The notes under the pieces: generated by a model
The model's input: the letters and a program-made list of their open reading frames with translations, nothing else
What the model was told of the DNA's origin: nothing
Databases searched by the model: none
Shown: positions 32,366 to 39,259 of the stretch, in pieces
Numbering within the stretch: the stretch's first letter is position 1
Layout: every line of letters begins with the position of its first letter
Assembly (NCBI GenBank): GCA_003158295.1
Contig: PMIP01000084.1
Location: forward strand, 117,571-156,829
Length of the DNA: 39,259 nt
Direction of reading: 5' to 3'
From: Chloroflexota bacterium
GTDB taxonomy: Bacteria; Chloroflexota; Limnocylindria; Limnocylindrales; CSP1-4
Program-made: the position numbers and the translations under genes

Positions 32366-32619
32366 CTCCGGCGGGGAAGGGCCCCGTCAACAGAGCGTGG
32401 CGCCATGGGTCAGGAACGGATCGCGTCGTCAGTCCCGAGACGTGGCCGGGGTCGTCGCGATCGGGGCGATTTGAGCCCTGCTGTGTCTGCCCTGCGGCTC
32501 CTCTGGCGGCCACACCTCGAGCATTCGCCTGTTACGACGTCCCGGCGGATCGCTTCGCCGAGCACGTTGTTGCTGATCTAGCACGCCCGCAGAGGCGCCT
32601 ACAGCCGAGAGGTCCGGAC

Positions 32620-32946
32620 ATGGGTGAAGCCATGCGCGAGTCGATCAACAGTCCTAAGTTTGGCCAGCTGGATTCCGAGAAGTACTGGTGGCATCACGCC
32701 TTCATCTTCCGGAGCTCGAGCAACGTCCACCCCGCCCTTCACATGGGGATCGTCACCACTCCTGACGGCAAGGTGACCGCGTGCGCCGTCGGCGGCGACG
32801 AGAATGGCCCGAACCTCGAGCAGGCCATCGCCGTCGCCCGGCGACTGGCGGCCGAAGGCGCAAACCAGGTCGATTTATGCTTCTCGCGACGTCGCAAGAA
32901 TCAGGATTCGCTACCTGGCATCCCTGGATTGGCCCAGGAGGGTTGA
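32620..32946 (+). CDS. DUF6506-like protein, copy 2, altered C-terminus
   Basis: A 108-aa product whose first ~90 residues match the protein at 24892-25254 closely (INSPKFGQLDSEKYWWHHAF, VTTPDGKVTAC, GPNLEQAIAVARRLAAEGAN), with many silent differences. After VDLC the sequence diverges to FSRRRKNQDS and stops early. A neighbouring frame there reads SRDVARIRIR, more like the expected end, so a frameshift near 32885 has probably replaced the last helix and strand. It is likely impaired, with the intact copy elsewhere. The end lies 1 nt before the GTG start of the PurC-like gene. Upstream of the ATG the same frame reads YDVPADRFAEHVVADL, perhaps the tail of a lost protein. Confidence 0.65.
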   Translation: MGEAMRESINSPKFGQLDSEKYWWHHAFIFRSSSNVHPALHMGIVTTPDGKVTACAVGGDENGPNLEQAIAVARRLAAEGANQVDLCFSRRRKNQDSLPGIPGLAQEG

Positions 32947-32947
32947 T

Positions 32948-33721
32948 GTGGCGGATAGTGTCCTAGATCGTGGCTCGCGGCAGGCCTCCAGCTCCGGCTC
33001 GGCCGCTGCAGCAGCTGCTCTCCGGGGCCGGGAGAGCCCGGACGCTTCGGGGCGGAGCAAGATCGTCTACCGTCTCGACGATCGTTCATGCCTCGTGCAG
33101 CTCGTCCCAACACTGTCGAGCTTCACTCACCAGCGACATGAGATCGTGCCGGGTACCGCAGAGCTCCGGCTGGACTTCTTTGAGGCGGCTGCGAGCAAGT
33201 TGGCGCAGCACGGGGTCCGCTCCGTATTTCGAGAGCGGGTCAGCGACACGTCCTACCTCGCCGATTGGTGTCCCTACCTTCCGTTCGAGACGATCGTCAA
33301 GAACGTTGCCTGCGGATCTACGATCCGGAAGTACCCGGGCCTGTTCGACCCAGGACACCGGTTCCAGCAGCCCGTCGTCAAGTTCGACTACCGAATCGAT
33401 CCCGAGGATCAGCCTCTTCCCGACGATTACGTCGTCGCCCTCGGTCACCGGGTGGATGTGCTCCGACGGATCGCCCTCGACGTCAACGGGTGTCTCCAGA
33501 CGTGGCTCGAGCCCCTGGTCGTGCTCGACTTCTGTCTGATCTTCGGCTTCGACGACGCCTCCGGCGAGTATACGATCGTGTCCGAGATATCCCCGGACGC
33601 AATGCGAATTCGCGACGGAAATGGGGCGCCCTTGGACAAGGACCTCTTCCGAGAGGGGGCGGGGGCGGACGCCATATGCTCTCGATGGCGTTCGCTCGTC
33701 GATGCAGTCAGGAGCGAATAG
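32948..33721 (+). CDS. SAICAR synthetase-like protein (PurC family, PenC-type candidate)
   Basis: A 257-aa PurC homologue. GRSKIVYRLDDRSCLVQLVPT matches the ATP-binding GKxKxVY loop, IVKNVACGSTIRKY the CAIR-binding region, PVVKFDY with DPEDQPLPDDYVVALG the PxxExYxKDDxxxDP-type signature, and LVVLDFCLIFGFD with IVSEISPDAMRI the conserved aspartate and EISPD(S/T)CR motif. PurC joins CAIR and aspartate. In pentostatin/coformycin clusters a PurC homologue (PenC) acts on the HisG-derived nucleotide instead. GTG 32948 is fixed by AGGAGGG 5 nt upstream. An SDR gene follows at once, giving the PenC-PenB order of families. There is no other purine gene in this transcript. Confidence 0.88.
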   Translation: MADSVLDRGSRQASSSGSAAAAAALRGRESPDASGRSKIVYRLDDRSCLVQLVPTLSSFTHQRHEIVPGTAELRLDFFEAAASKLAQHGVRSVFRERVSDTSYLADWCPYLPFETIVKNVACGSTIRKYPGLFDPGHRFQQPVVKFDYRIDPEDQPLPDDYVVALGHRVDVLRRIALDVNGCLQTWLEPLVVLDFCLIFGFDDASGEYTIVSEISPDAMRIRDGNGAPLDKDLFREGAGADAICSRWRSLVDAVRSE

Positions 33722-33722
33722 C

Positions 33723-34412
33723 GTGCCTGGGCGAGCAGTCATCACCGGCAGCAATCGAGGTATCGGCCGCGCGATTGCGGAGGCGCTTCGGGATCGAGGA
33801 TACGAACTCGCTTCGATCAACAAGACAATCGATGGGGCGCAATGGCTCGGTGAGATTCGTTGCGACCTCCGCGACCGCGCCGCCACCCGGGACGCCGTCC
33901 GACTCGCGATCGAGCACCTAGGTGGCGTCGACCTTTGCATCGCCAATGCTGCCGTTCGGCGGCTCACCGGCTGTGCTCGGATGTCCGATGAGGACTGGAA
34001 CGACTCGATCGCAGTCAACCTGACCAGCGTATTCGTCCTCGCTCGAGAGGTTATTCCGGCGCTTCGGTCGTCCGGGGGACAGTTGATCGTCATCGGCAGT
34101 CAGGCCGCCAGACAAGCCTTTGAGGGAGGCGCTGCCTATTGCGCCACAAAGGCAGCGTTGAAGGCTCTGTGCGAGGTCTTGATCCTTGAGGAACAGCCCG
34201 CAGGAGTGCGGGTCACGCTCGTGAGTCCGGGGGCTACTCGGAACAGACCCAAGAACCTTGACGATCACAAGATGGATCCTGCGAGCGTAGCGGCAGCAGT
34301 TGTTTCGGTAGCCGACGCCCCTTCGGACGTGCTGATCGGCGAACTCGAGTTGCGACCCATGAATCCCCTAAGGTCTGAGATCACCGGCATCGACAGGCTG
34401 ACCATGCTGTGA
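33723..34412 (+). CDS. Short-chain dehydrogenase/reductase (PenB-type candidate)
   Basis: A 229-aa classical SDR. The cofactor motif is TGSNRGIGRAIA, CIANAA is the NNAG-like stretch, VIGSQAA carries the catalytic Ser, and YCATK gives the Tyr-x3-Lys pair, so it should be an active NAD(P)H-dependent oxidoreductase. GTG 33723 follows AGGAG with a 7-8 nt gap and lies 1 nt after the PurC-like stop. In pentostatin biosynthesis the SDR PenB reduces the 8-keto group of the diazepine ring. The adjacency to a PurC homologue and the presence of HisG support that role here, by inference. Its stop overlaps the following kinase start (GTGA). Confidence 0.9.
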   Translation: MPGRAVITGSNRGIGRAIAEALRDRGYELASINKTIDGAQWLGEIRCDLRDRAATRDAVRLAIEHLGGVDLCIANAAVRRLTGCARMSDEDWNDSIAVNLTSVFVLAREVIPALRSSGGQLIVIGSQAARQAFEGGAAYCATKAALKALCEVLILEEQPAGVRVTLVSPGATRNRPKNLDDHKMDPASVAAAVVSVADAPSDVLIGELELRPMNPLRSEITGIDRLTML

Positions 34413-34951
34413 GAGATCCGCTGCCAGGCCAGATCCTCGTGCTCGACGGGCATGACGCCGCCGGAAAGTCGACCCTCGTGGGCCTCCTGTCGGACCGACT
34501 CGGGGCCCAGGTGGTCAAGCCGTTCGCAGGTCCGCTCGGCGATCTGATCGCCTGGCTGTGGGGCGACGGCCGCTTCGAGGAAGCAGACATGGTCGCGAGG
34601 CTCGCCGCCGAGCGGGCGAACCAGGTTAGCGCCAGAGCGGTCTTTGATCGCCACTGGTTGTCGCTGTTCACCGTACTGCCCGAGCGTATGTGGGAGCGCT
34701 GGCTGCCACTACCTCCCACTGTGCTGTGCTGGGCTGACGTGGAAACGACGTGTCGCCGGCTCGAAATCCGGGGCGAGCCAGTTGGCGATCGAGCGGCGCA
34801 TGAATACTACGTGGATCGGTACCGAGTCCTGGCAGAGAGACTTGGAGTCCCGATCGTGGATACCGCCGCGTCATCGGAGGAGGATTGCGTCGAGGAAATC
34901 CTGGGCCTCTGGCCCAACCTGGGATATCACACTACCCTGCGGCAAAGGTAA
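34409..34951 (+). CDS. Thymidylate kinase-like P-loop kinase (copy 4)
   Basis: A 180-aa kinase of the dTMP-kinase fold. Walker A is LDGHDAAGKSTLV near residue 15; FDRHWLSLFTVLPE takes the place of DRYxxS; CWADVETTCRRLEIRGE is the core strand and lid. It is short for the family. GTG 34409 overlaps the SDR stop, so it is co-translated with the PurC-like and SDR genes. It may phosphorylate a nucleoside monophosphate intermediate or product. It closes the plus-strand series and faces the convergent ABC transporter operon. Confidence 0.8.
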   Translation: MRDPLPGQILVLDGHDAAGKSTLVGLLSDRLGAQVVKPFAGPLGDLIAWLWGDGRFEEADMVARLAAERANQVSARAVFDRHWLSLFTVLPERMWERWLPLPPTVLCWADVETTCRRLEIRGEPVGDRAAHEYYVDRYRVLAERLGVPIVDTAASSEEDCVEEILGLWPNLGYHTTLRQR

Positions 34952-35003
34952 CCCCAGCGGGCGGGCAACCTTGTGAAGCTGGGGGCGAAGGTGCTTGGAC
35001 TCC

Positions 35004-35837
35004 TCAGGCCTCAAACGCCCCGCGGCCCGTTTTCATGCCACGCCTGTCCATTGCCGTATACATGAACGCGGCGATCAGCGCCCAGGCCGCCGCCACCAGC
35101 AGCTCGAGACCCAGATCGGCGAGCCATGGCTCGCCCGCGAGCATTGCCCGGATCCCTTCGATGGCGTGAGTCAATGGGAGAACGGCACCGACAGCACCCA
35201 GCGCCCCTTCCGCACTGCGCGGAACGAGAGCGCCGCTGAAGACGACCAGCAAAGAGCTCACGGTGTTGTAGGTGAGCGTGTCGTACCGGGTCCCAATTAC
35301 CGGCGCGATGACGAATAGGCCGACTGCCGCCCCACTCAGCAGGGAGGCAAGTACGAGTGGAACCGCTGGGAGCATTGAGATAGCCAGCGGAAGCCTGCCA
35401 GTTAGCAGTCCGACGGTGGCAGCCGCGACGGCGCAGTCCGCGAGGCCCGCGCCGAGAACGGGAATGCCTCGCAGCGCGAACGTCGCGCACGGCGGCAGGC
35501 GACTCCCCCGAACGCGCCAGTAAGTACCGTCCATGCGGTCGCGCATTGGCACATCACACATCAACCCGATCGTCGATTCCGCGCCCGCGAGCATGACGGA
35601 GCCGATGAACGCGAAGTTGCCGCCTGCCTCACCAGCCGCAGCTACGCCGAGCAGCGTGAACAGAAGCGAAAGGCAGGCGACGCGGAACCACTCAGAAAGA
35701 ATCACTGGCCGAAATGGGTTCTCCCTGCGATAGAGCAAGACACCGAGGCGAACCGTCGCGGCCACCGACTCTCGAATCGGCACCCGAGCGTAGGCGCCCA
35801 GTCGGCGATCGTCCGCGGTCGCCTCAGAAGAGATCAA
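35004..35837 (-). CDS. ABC-2-type transporter permease (second)
   Basis: A 277-aa integral membrane protein with about six hydrophobic segments (VACLSLLFTLLGVAAAGEAGG, LLVVFSGALVPRS, LELLVAAAWALIAAFMYTA and others) in the arrangement of ABC-2 export permeases. It is the last gene of a three-gene operon; its start overlaps the upstream permease end by 14 nt. The two permeases would form the transmembrane pair for the ATPase at 36666-37649. Such DrrAB-like exporters often remove the cluster's own product or confer self-resistance. Confidence 0.83.
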   Translation of the reverse strand: MISSEATADDRRLGAYARVPIRESVAATVRLGVLLYRRENPFRPVILSEWFRVACLSLLFTLLGVAAAGEAGGNFAFIGSVMLAGAESTIGLMCDVPMRDRMDGTYWRVRGSRLPPCATFALRGIPVLGAGLADCAVAAATVGLLTGRLPLAISMLPAVPLVLASLLSGAAVGLFVIAPVIGTRYDTLTYNTVSSLLVVFSGALVPRSAEGALGAVGAVLPLTHAIEGIRAMLAGEPWLADLGLELLVAAAWALIAAFMYTAMDRRGMKTGRGAFEA

Positions 35838-36669
35838 GGGTCGCGTCCCGTCGAGCTCGGTCGACCATTCGGCGAAAGACGAAGACTCCGATCGCCGCGT
35901 ACGCGAGCGACAGGGCGAGTGCGCAGCCGAGTGGCGTCCAATCGATTGGCCCCGCCGTGGCGGTGTGCAAGAAGTCCTGGAGCCACGAAAGGCTAATGAG
36001 GCGCGATAACCATGTCACGGGTTCCGGCAGGAACGTCAGAGGAAGCAGGGTCCCTCCCAGCAGAGAGATCGGGACCCCGATGGCGTTGGAGATCGCGACC
36101 CCATGACGGGAGACGACCAGAAGTGCCCCGACGAGGAGGCTGGCGGCAGCCCCGGACAGGACGACCGTCGCAAAGCCGAGCAAGGCGCCGAGTGGGCTCC
36201 CAAAGGCAGGACGGAGGCCGAAGATCAGGCATCCCACAGCCAGGCTCGCAACCACGACTGCGAGATTGAGCACGCTCGCCCCGAGGAGCTTGCCCGTGAG
36301 TAGAACGAGAGGATCCTGGACTCCCGTGATCGATCGACCAAAGACGCCCATCCATCGTTCGCGCCGCAGGATGGCGACGCCGCCCCAAACCGAACTCGCC
36401 CAGAAGGCTGCCAATGCTGTGCCGGTGAGGATCGCCGTCGTGCTGCCCGGATCGAGCGGCTCGCGCCGGGAGAGCACGAGGATGCTCAAGAACATCAGTG
36501 AGTTGAGGACACCCGCTGCGTACGTCATGGAGTGCCGGAGCCCCAGCCGGAACTGCATCCTGCCCGCCGTCCAAAACGCGAACCAAGCGTTGGCGCGGCG
36601 GCGTCGGACCTCGATTTCGGGCCGATCACCCCGGCCGGGGCGGCGAATACCTGTCTCGGCCCCGTTCAT
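35824..36669 (-). CDS. ABC-2-type transporter permease (first)
   Basis: A 281-aa membrane protein with repeated hydrophobic helices (YAAGVLNSLMFLSILVL, LTGTALAAFWASSVWGGVAIL, LLGASVLNLAVVVASLAVGC, VLSGAAASLLVGALLVV). RRERWMGVFGRSITG is the amphipathic coupling segment common in ABC-2 permeases. ATG 36669 overlaps the ATPase stop (ATGA). It is distantly similar in layout to the second permease, suggesting a heterodimeric channel. The substrate is unknown. Confidence 0.83.
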   Translation of the reverse strand: MNGAETGIRRPGRGDRPEIEVRRRRANAWFAFWTAGRMQFRLGLRHSMTYAAGVLNSLMFLSILVLSRREPLDPGSTTAILTGTALAAFWASSVWGGVAILRRERWMGVFGRSITGVQDPLVLLTGKLLGASVLNLAVVVASLAVGCLIFGLRPAFGSPLGALLGFATVVLSGAAASLLVGALLVVSRHGVAISNAIGVPISLLGGTLLPLTFLPEPVTWLSRLISLSWLQDFLHTATAGPIDWTPLGCALALSLAYAAIGVFVFRRMVDRARRDATLDLF

Positions 36670-37649
36670 ACAGACTGGCCCTTCGTCAGGACGGCAAACG
36701 CCTCCTCGAGGCCCGCCGCTCGCACCTGGATGTCGAGAACCGGGACCGCGGTGAGCGCTTGGCCAAGCACCACGAGGAGCTCCGGCTGCCAGCGCTCAAC
36801 GAGCAGCGTGACGTGGTCGTTGCCGTCACCGTCCGTGCCATCGATCTTCGCGACTACGATCCCACCGACTTCCCGTGCCCTGCGAACGACCACGTCAGCG
36901 GCGCCCTCGCCCACGCTCACAATCACGGCCGCCTCGTAGCCCGCGACCGCAGCGAATGCGCGAAGACTCATGTCGTGAGTCAGCCGCCCGTGATCGATGA
37001 GCAGCACGCGGGCCGCCAGGCGCTCGACATCGAGGAGGTAGTGGCTCGTCAGGAGCACCGTCATTCCACCGTCAACGAGCTGGGCGATCTTGCCGCGGAG
37101 ACGGTCTGCCTCTGTTGGGTCGAGACCGACCGTTGGTTCGTCCAGAAGAAGCACTTCTGGGTCGCCGACAAGACCCGCAGCGATGTGGAGTCTCTGCTTC
37201 ATTCCCTTTGAGTAGCCCTCGACGCGCCGATCCGCCGCGTCGTCGAGTCCGACTTCGGCAAGCAGTTCGGGGACCCGGAGACGAAGATCACGCCGACCCA
37301 CCCCGGCGAGCATTCCGAAGTACTCAAGATTCTCGCGGGCCGTCAACATAGAGTAGAGGCCGCGCTCTCCACCGAAGACCGCGGCGAGGCGCGCTCTAAC
37401 CTCCCGTGGCTGTTCCACGACATCGAAGCCAGCGATGCGCGCCTTGCCTGATGTCGGCAGCAGGAGGGTCGAGAGGACTTTGGTTAGTGTGGTTTTGCCA
37501 GCCCCATTGACCCCGAGAAGCGCGACGCACTCGCCGGGCGCGACCGAGAACGTTACGTCGTCCAACGCACGGACGACGTCGGAACCAGCGGCGAAGATCC
37601 TCGTCAGACCACACAACTCGATGGCGGGTGACGTTGCGACGTTTGACAT
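36666..37649 (-). CDS. ABC transporter ATP-binding protein
   Basis: A 327-aa ATPase of the DrrA-like ABC-2 exporter group. Walker A LLGVNGAGKTTLTKVLST, signature GYSKGMKQRLHIAAGL, Walker B VLLLDEPTVGLDP and switch histidine LLTSHYLLD are all intact. The C-terminal ~90 residues form the extra domain typical of this group. ATG 37649 is chosen for GAGGGGG 4-5 nt upstream, which discards an implausible N-terminal extension. It is the first gene of the minus-strand exporter operon, divergent from the HAD phosphatase at 38039. Export of, or resistance to, the locus product is the likely role. Confidence 0.92.
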   Translation of the reverse strand: MSNVATSPAIELCGLTRIFAAGSDVVRALDDVTFSVAPGECVALLGVNGAGKTTLTKVLSTLLLPTSGKARIAGFDVVEQPREVRARLAAVFGGERGLYSMLTARENLEYFGMLAGVGRRDLRLRVPELLAEVGLDDAADRRVEGYSKGMKQRLHIAAGLVGDPEVLLLDEPTVGLDPTEADRLRGKIAQLVDGGMTVLLTSHYLLDVERLAARVLLIDHGRLTHDMSLRAFAAVAGYEAAVIVSVGEGAADVVVRRAREVGGIVVAKIDGTDGDGNDHVTLLVERWQPELLVVLGQALTAVPVLDIQVRAAGLEEAFAVLTKGQSV

Positions 37650-37722
37650 TGGCCCCCTCGCGGCTGGCTGTCCGGACCGAGTTGAATGTTCGCATAATTG
37701 GGTGGTCCGGCGCGGTGCCGGG

Positions 37723-37986
37723 ACGCACCCAGTGATTGATAGCCTTGTGAGCCACTTCCTGCTGCCTCGAAATCCCGCTTGCCTTTGCCTCAATCCACTG
37801 ATCAGGAGCGCTGCACACTAGACCACCCCGATCCAACCGACGTTCACCCCAGCCATACAACTCCGCACTGACAGCAATCACTCGGCGCAGCCGCTGTGGA
37901 ATGTCCTGCCAAGCGGCCACCAGAGCGTCGACCAGCTCCTCAACCTCAAAATCCAACTCGCCTCCGATACTGCCGTGTCGCTCCCC
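37723..37986 (-). other. Possible coding remnant in divergent intergenic region
   Basis: Within the ~390-base gap between the exporter operon and the HAD gene, one minus-strand frame reads like protein for about 80 codons (ELDFEVEELVDALVAAW, then VIAVSAELYGWGER). It has no good start and I do not recognise a family. It may be a relic. The promoters of both divergent units should also lie in this gap. Confidence 0.3.
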
Positions 37987-38038
37987 GGTTATCTTCTGAC
38001 TCTGTGGAATGGACCGCTTGCGACCTGAAGGGACGATC

Positions 38039-38800
38039 GTGTCTATGGTGGAAGCAACACCTCTGGGACCTCGTCCGCTCGCCCTTCTTGTCGACTTGGA
38101 CGACACCATCGTCTCGGACTCGGATCGAGCTGGGCTCAACTGGGCCTCCGCGGTCGAAGCGGCGGCCGCGGTAGTGCCTTTCCCGGCTGAGGCCGTCCTG
38201 CGAGCCATCGAAATCGAGCGCGATTGGTTCTGGAGTGATCCCGAGCGACATCGGGTGGGTCGCTCCGATCTGATCGGTGCTCGCCGGTCAATCGTCAGCG
38301 CGGCGCTGCGCCGGGCCGCTATTCCGGAGGCAGACATGCCGACGGCTATCGCAGCAATCGTGGCTGCCTATGGAGCCCGCACTGAGGCGGACCGCGGGCC
38401 GTTCCCCGGTGCATTGGATGCGCTCCGCACCTTTCGCGAATTGGGCATCAAGCTCGCTCTGGTGACCAACGGCGCGGCCGAAGTCCAGCGCGCCAAGATC
38501 GAGCGGTTCGAGCTCGCTCCGCTATTTGACGCGATCGTCGTGGAAGGCGAGTTCGGGTTGGGCAAGCCAGAACCGGCGGTCTACACCCACGCACTAGCGT
38601 CGCTGGGTGTTTCGGCCGCGGATGCCTGGATGGTCGGCGACAACCTGGAGTGGGACGTCGTCACACCCCGAGCGCTTGGCATGCGAGGCATCTGGATCGC
38701 TAGAGGGCCTTCGTCCGTTGCCAACTGCGTGATAGCCGACGCGATCCTGCCCGATCTGCCTGCTCTTGCGGGGCTACTCACATCGATGACACCACGGTGA
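38039..38800 (+). CDS. HAD-superfamily phosphatase
   Basis: A 253-aa haloacid-dehalogenase-type hydrolase. ALLVDLDDTIVSD is motif I (nucleophile Asp and acid Asp), LALVTNGA motif II, GKPEPAVYTHAL motif III with its Lys, and WMVGDNLEWDV motif IV. The helical cap between motifs I and II marks it as subfamily I, like phosphoglycolate phosphatases and pyrimidine 5'-nucleotidases (YjjG type). GTG 38039 is preferred because AAGGGA lies 5 nt upstream; ATG 38045 and ATG 38009 are alternatives. It could dephosphorylate the final nucleotide to the nucleoside, complementing the frameshifted HAD gene at 29489. Confidence 0.9.
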   Translation: MSMVEATPLGPRPLALLVDLDDTIVSDSDRAGLNWASAVEAAAAVVPFPAEAVLRAIEIERDWFWSDPERHRVGRSDLIGARRSIVSAALRRAAIPEADMPTAIAAIVAAYGARTEADRGPFPGALDALRTFRELGIKLALVTNGAAEVQRAKIERFELAPLFDAIVVEGEFGLGKPEPAVYTHALASLGVSAADAWMVGDNLEWDVVTPRALGMRGIWIARGPSSVANCVIADAILPDLPALAGLLTSMTPR

Positions 38801-39259
38801 TGTCCAAAAGGGTTGACCGACGTCAGGTACCGGGTCAGGGGGCCCTGGGTCCGCGCTGGCCTGTCTGCACGACCTCGCAATGGGGGCGATCTGCCCACGG
38901 GCACGGGCAGTCCTACCAGACTCGATCTAGATCGGTCGAGGTGCATCCGATTTGGCTAACTGCCTTGGGCTGCCCTGGGTATCGCCTCGCCGTGGCACGC
39001 TCGATCGACTGATGGTCTCGCGGCGAAGGGCGTCAGCGTCGAGGCGTACAATCCGGCCTCTCGTCGTGGGCATTTGAAGGAAGCCGATTCCGACGAGGGC
39101 ATCGGACTCTTCCAAGTTCAGGCGGCGGGATCAAGACTCTCTCTGGGGCGGGAACCTGACTCACCCCGGAATCGACGACGGCGTTGCCTCACGCGCCCGT
39201 CGTCCACGCACGAATCGGCTCTCGCTGCTCGCCCTGACGGGAACCGGACTTCGGATCAG
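38801..39259. other. 3' flank, no gene seen
   Basis: No credible gene is seen on either strand between the HAD stop and the end of the window. The bases at 39000-39115 have a short minus-strand frame with fair codon character (DALVGIGFLQMP) but no recognisable family, and it could be the edge of a neighbouring gene. Confidence 0.35.

Noticed and set aside
1-39259. Prophage, CRISPR array, tRNA/rRNA genes
   Set aside because: No repeat-spacer pattern, no cloverleaf or rRNA-like segments, and no phage structural or integrase gene seen; only one transposase scrap at 23366-23515.

Overview
The window is high-GC bacterial DNA. ATGA/TGATG-type start-stop overlaps, GTG and TTG starts, a type-2 (mycobacterial-type) OMP decarboxylase next to an archaeal-type one, and a CBS-less IMP dehydrogenase suggest a Gram-positive-like or soil lineage such as Actinomycetota or Chloroflexota. 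I cannot place it more precisely. There is no rRNA, tRNA, CRISPR or phage morphogenesis gene. Nearly every recognisable gene belongs to nucleotide, sugar-phosphate or peptide-modification chemistry, so the window reads as a specialised biosynthetic locus.

Layout. (1) 665-1840: IMP dehydrogenase alone on +. (2) 1870-3971, minus: thymidylate-kinase-like protein and a HemW-like radical SAM enzyme. (3) 4289-5353: nucleotidyltransferase with a C-terminal PqqD-like (RiPP-recognition-type) domain. (4) 5354-6517: decayed zone with relics of a TldD N-terminus and a HemW-like N-terminus, plus a tiny 18-codon gene followed by a 12-bp hairpin. (5) 6518-12968, minus: tightly packed set of radical SAM, cysteine desulfurase-like, 98-aa unknown, two different OMP decarboxylases, Nudix, class-III aminotransferase and a C-terminal half of a TldD protein. 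(6) 13296-14932: kinase and Nudix. (7) 14990-15737: relics of HisG and of a P-loop kinase. (8) 15809-23301: coupled operon of FBPase II, class II aldolase, PurM, transketolase, PurM, HprK-like kinase. (9) 24184-30440: HisG, a small DUF6506-like protein, P-loop kinase, MazG fusion, an unknown protein, a broken aldo/keto reductase, an APH kinase and a frameshifted HAD phosphatase. (10) 30477-34951: full TldD, a second 18-codon gene with hairpin, a second DUF6506-like gene, PurC-like, SDR, P-loop kinase. (11) 35004-37649, minus: ABC exporter. (12) 38039-38800: HAD phosphatase.

Two observations stand out. First, two unlinked 57-nt genes encode MLRNWDLESDETHAMKRV (6304-6360, minus) and MLRDWDLESDDNCGMKRQ (32265-32321, plus). 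Each has a near-perfect Shine-Dalgarno, lies downstream of a TldD homologue and is followed within 8-15 nt by a 12-bp hairpin. Six conserved residues use different codons in the two copies, so the peptide sequence itself appears selected. Second, the HisG + PurC + SDR trio is the signature set (PenA/PenC/PenB) of pentostatin/coformycin-type nucleoside biosynthesis. With a PqqD-like domain, TldD peptidase, radical SAM enzymes and an HprK-like kinase, the working hypothesis is a peptide-scaffolded or peptide-linked coformycin-like nucleoside pathway. The sugar-phosphate operon and PurM would supply precursors, kinases/Nudix/MazG/HAD would adjust phosphorylation, and the ABC system would export the product. 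Many families occur twice, often one intact and one decayed copy, so the locus looks like two related clusters merged or one duplicated and eroding.
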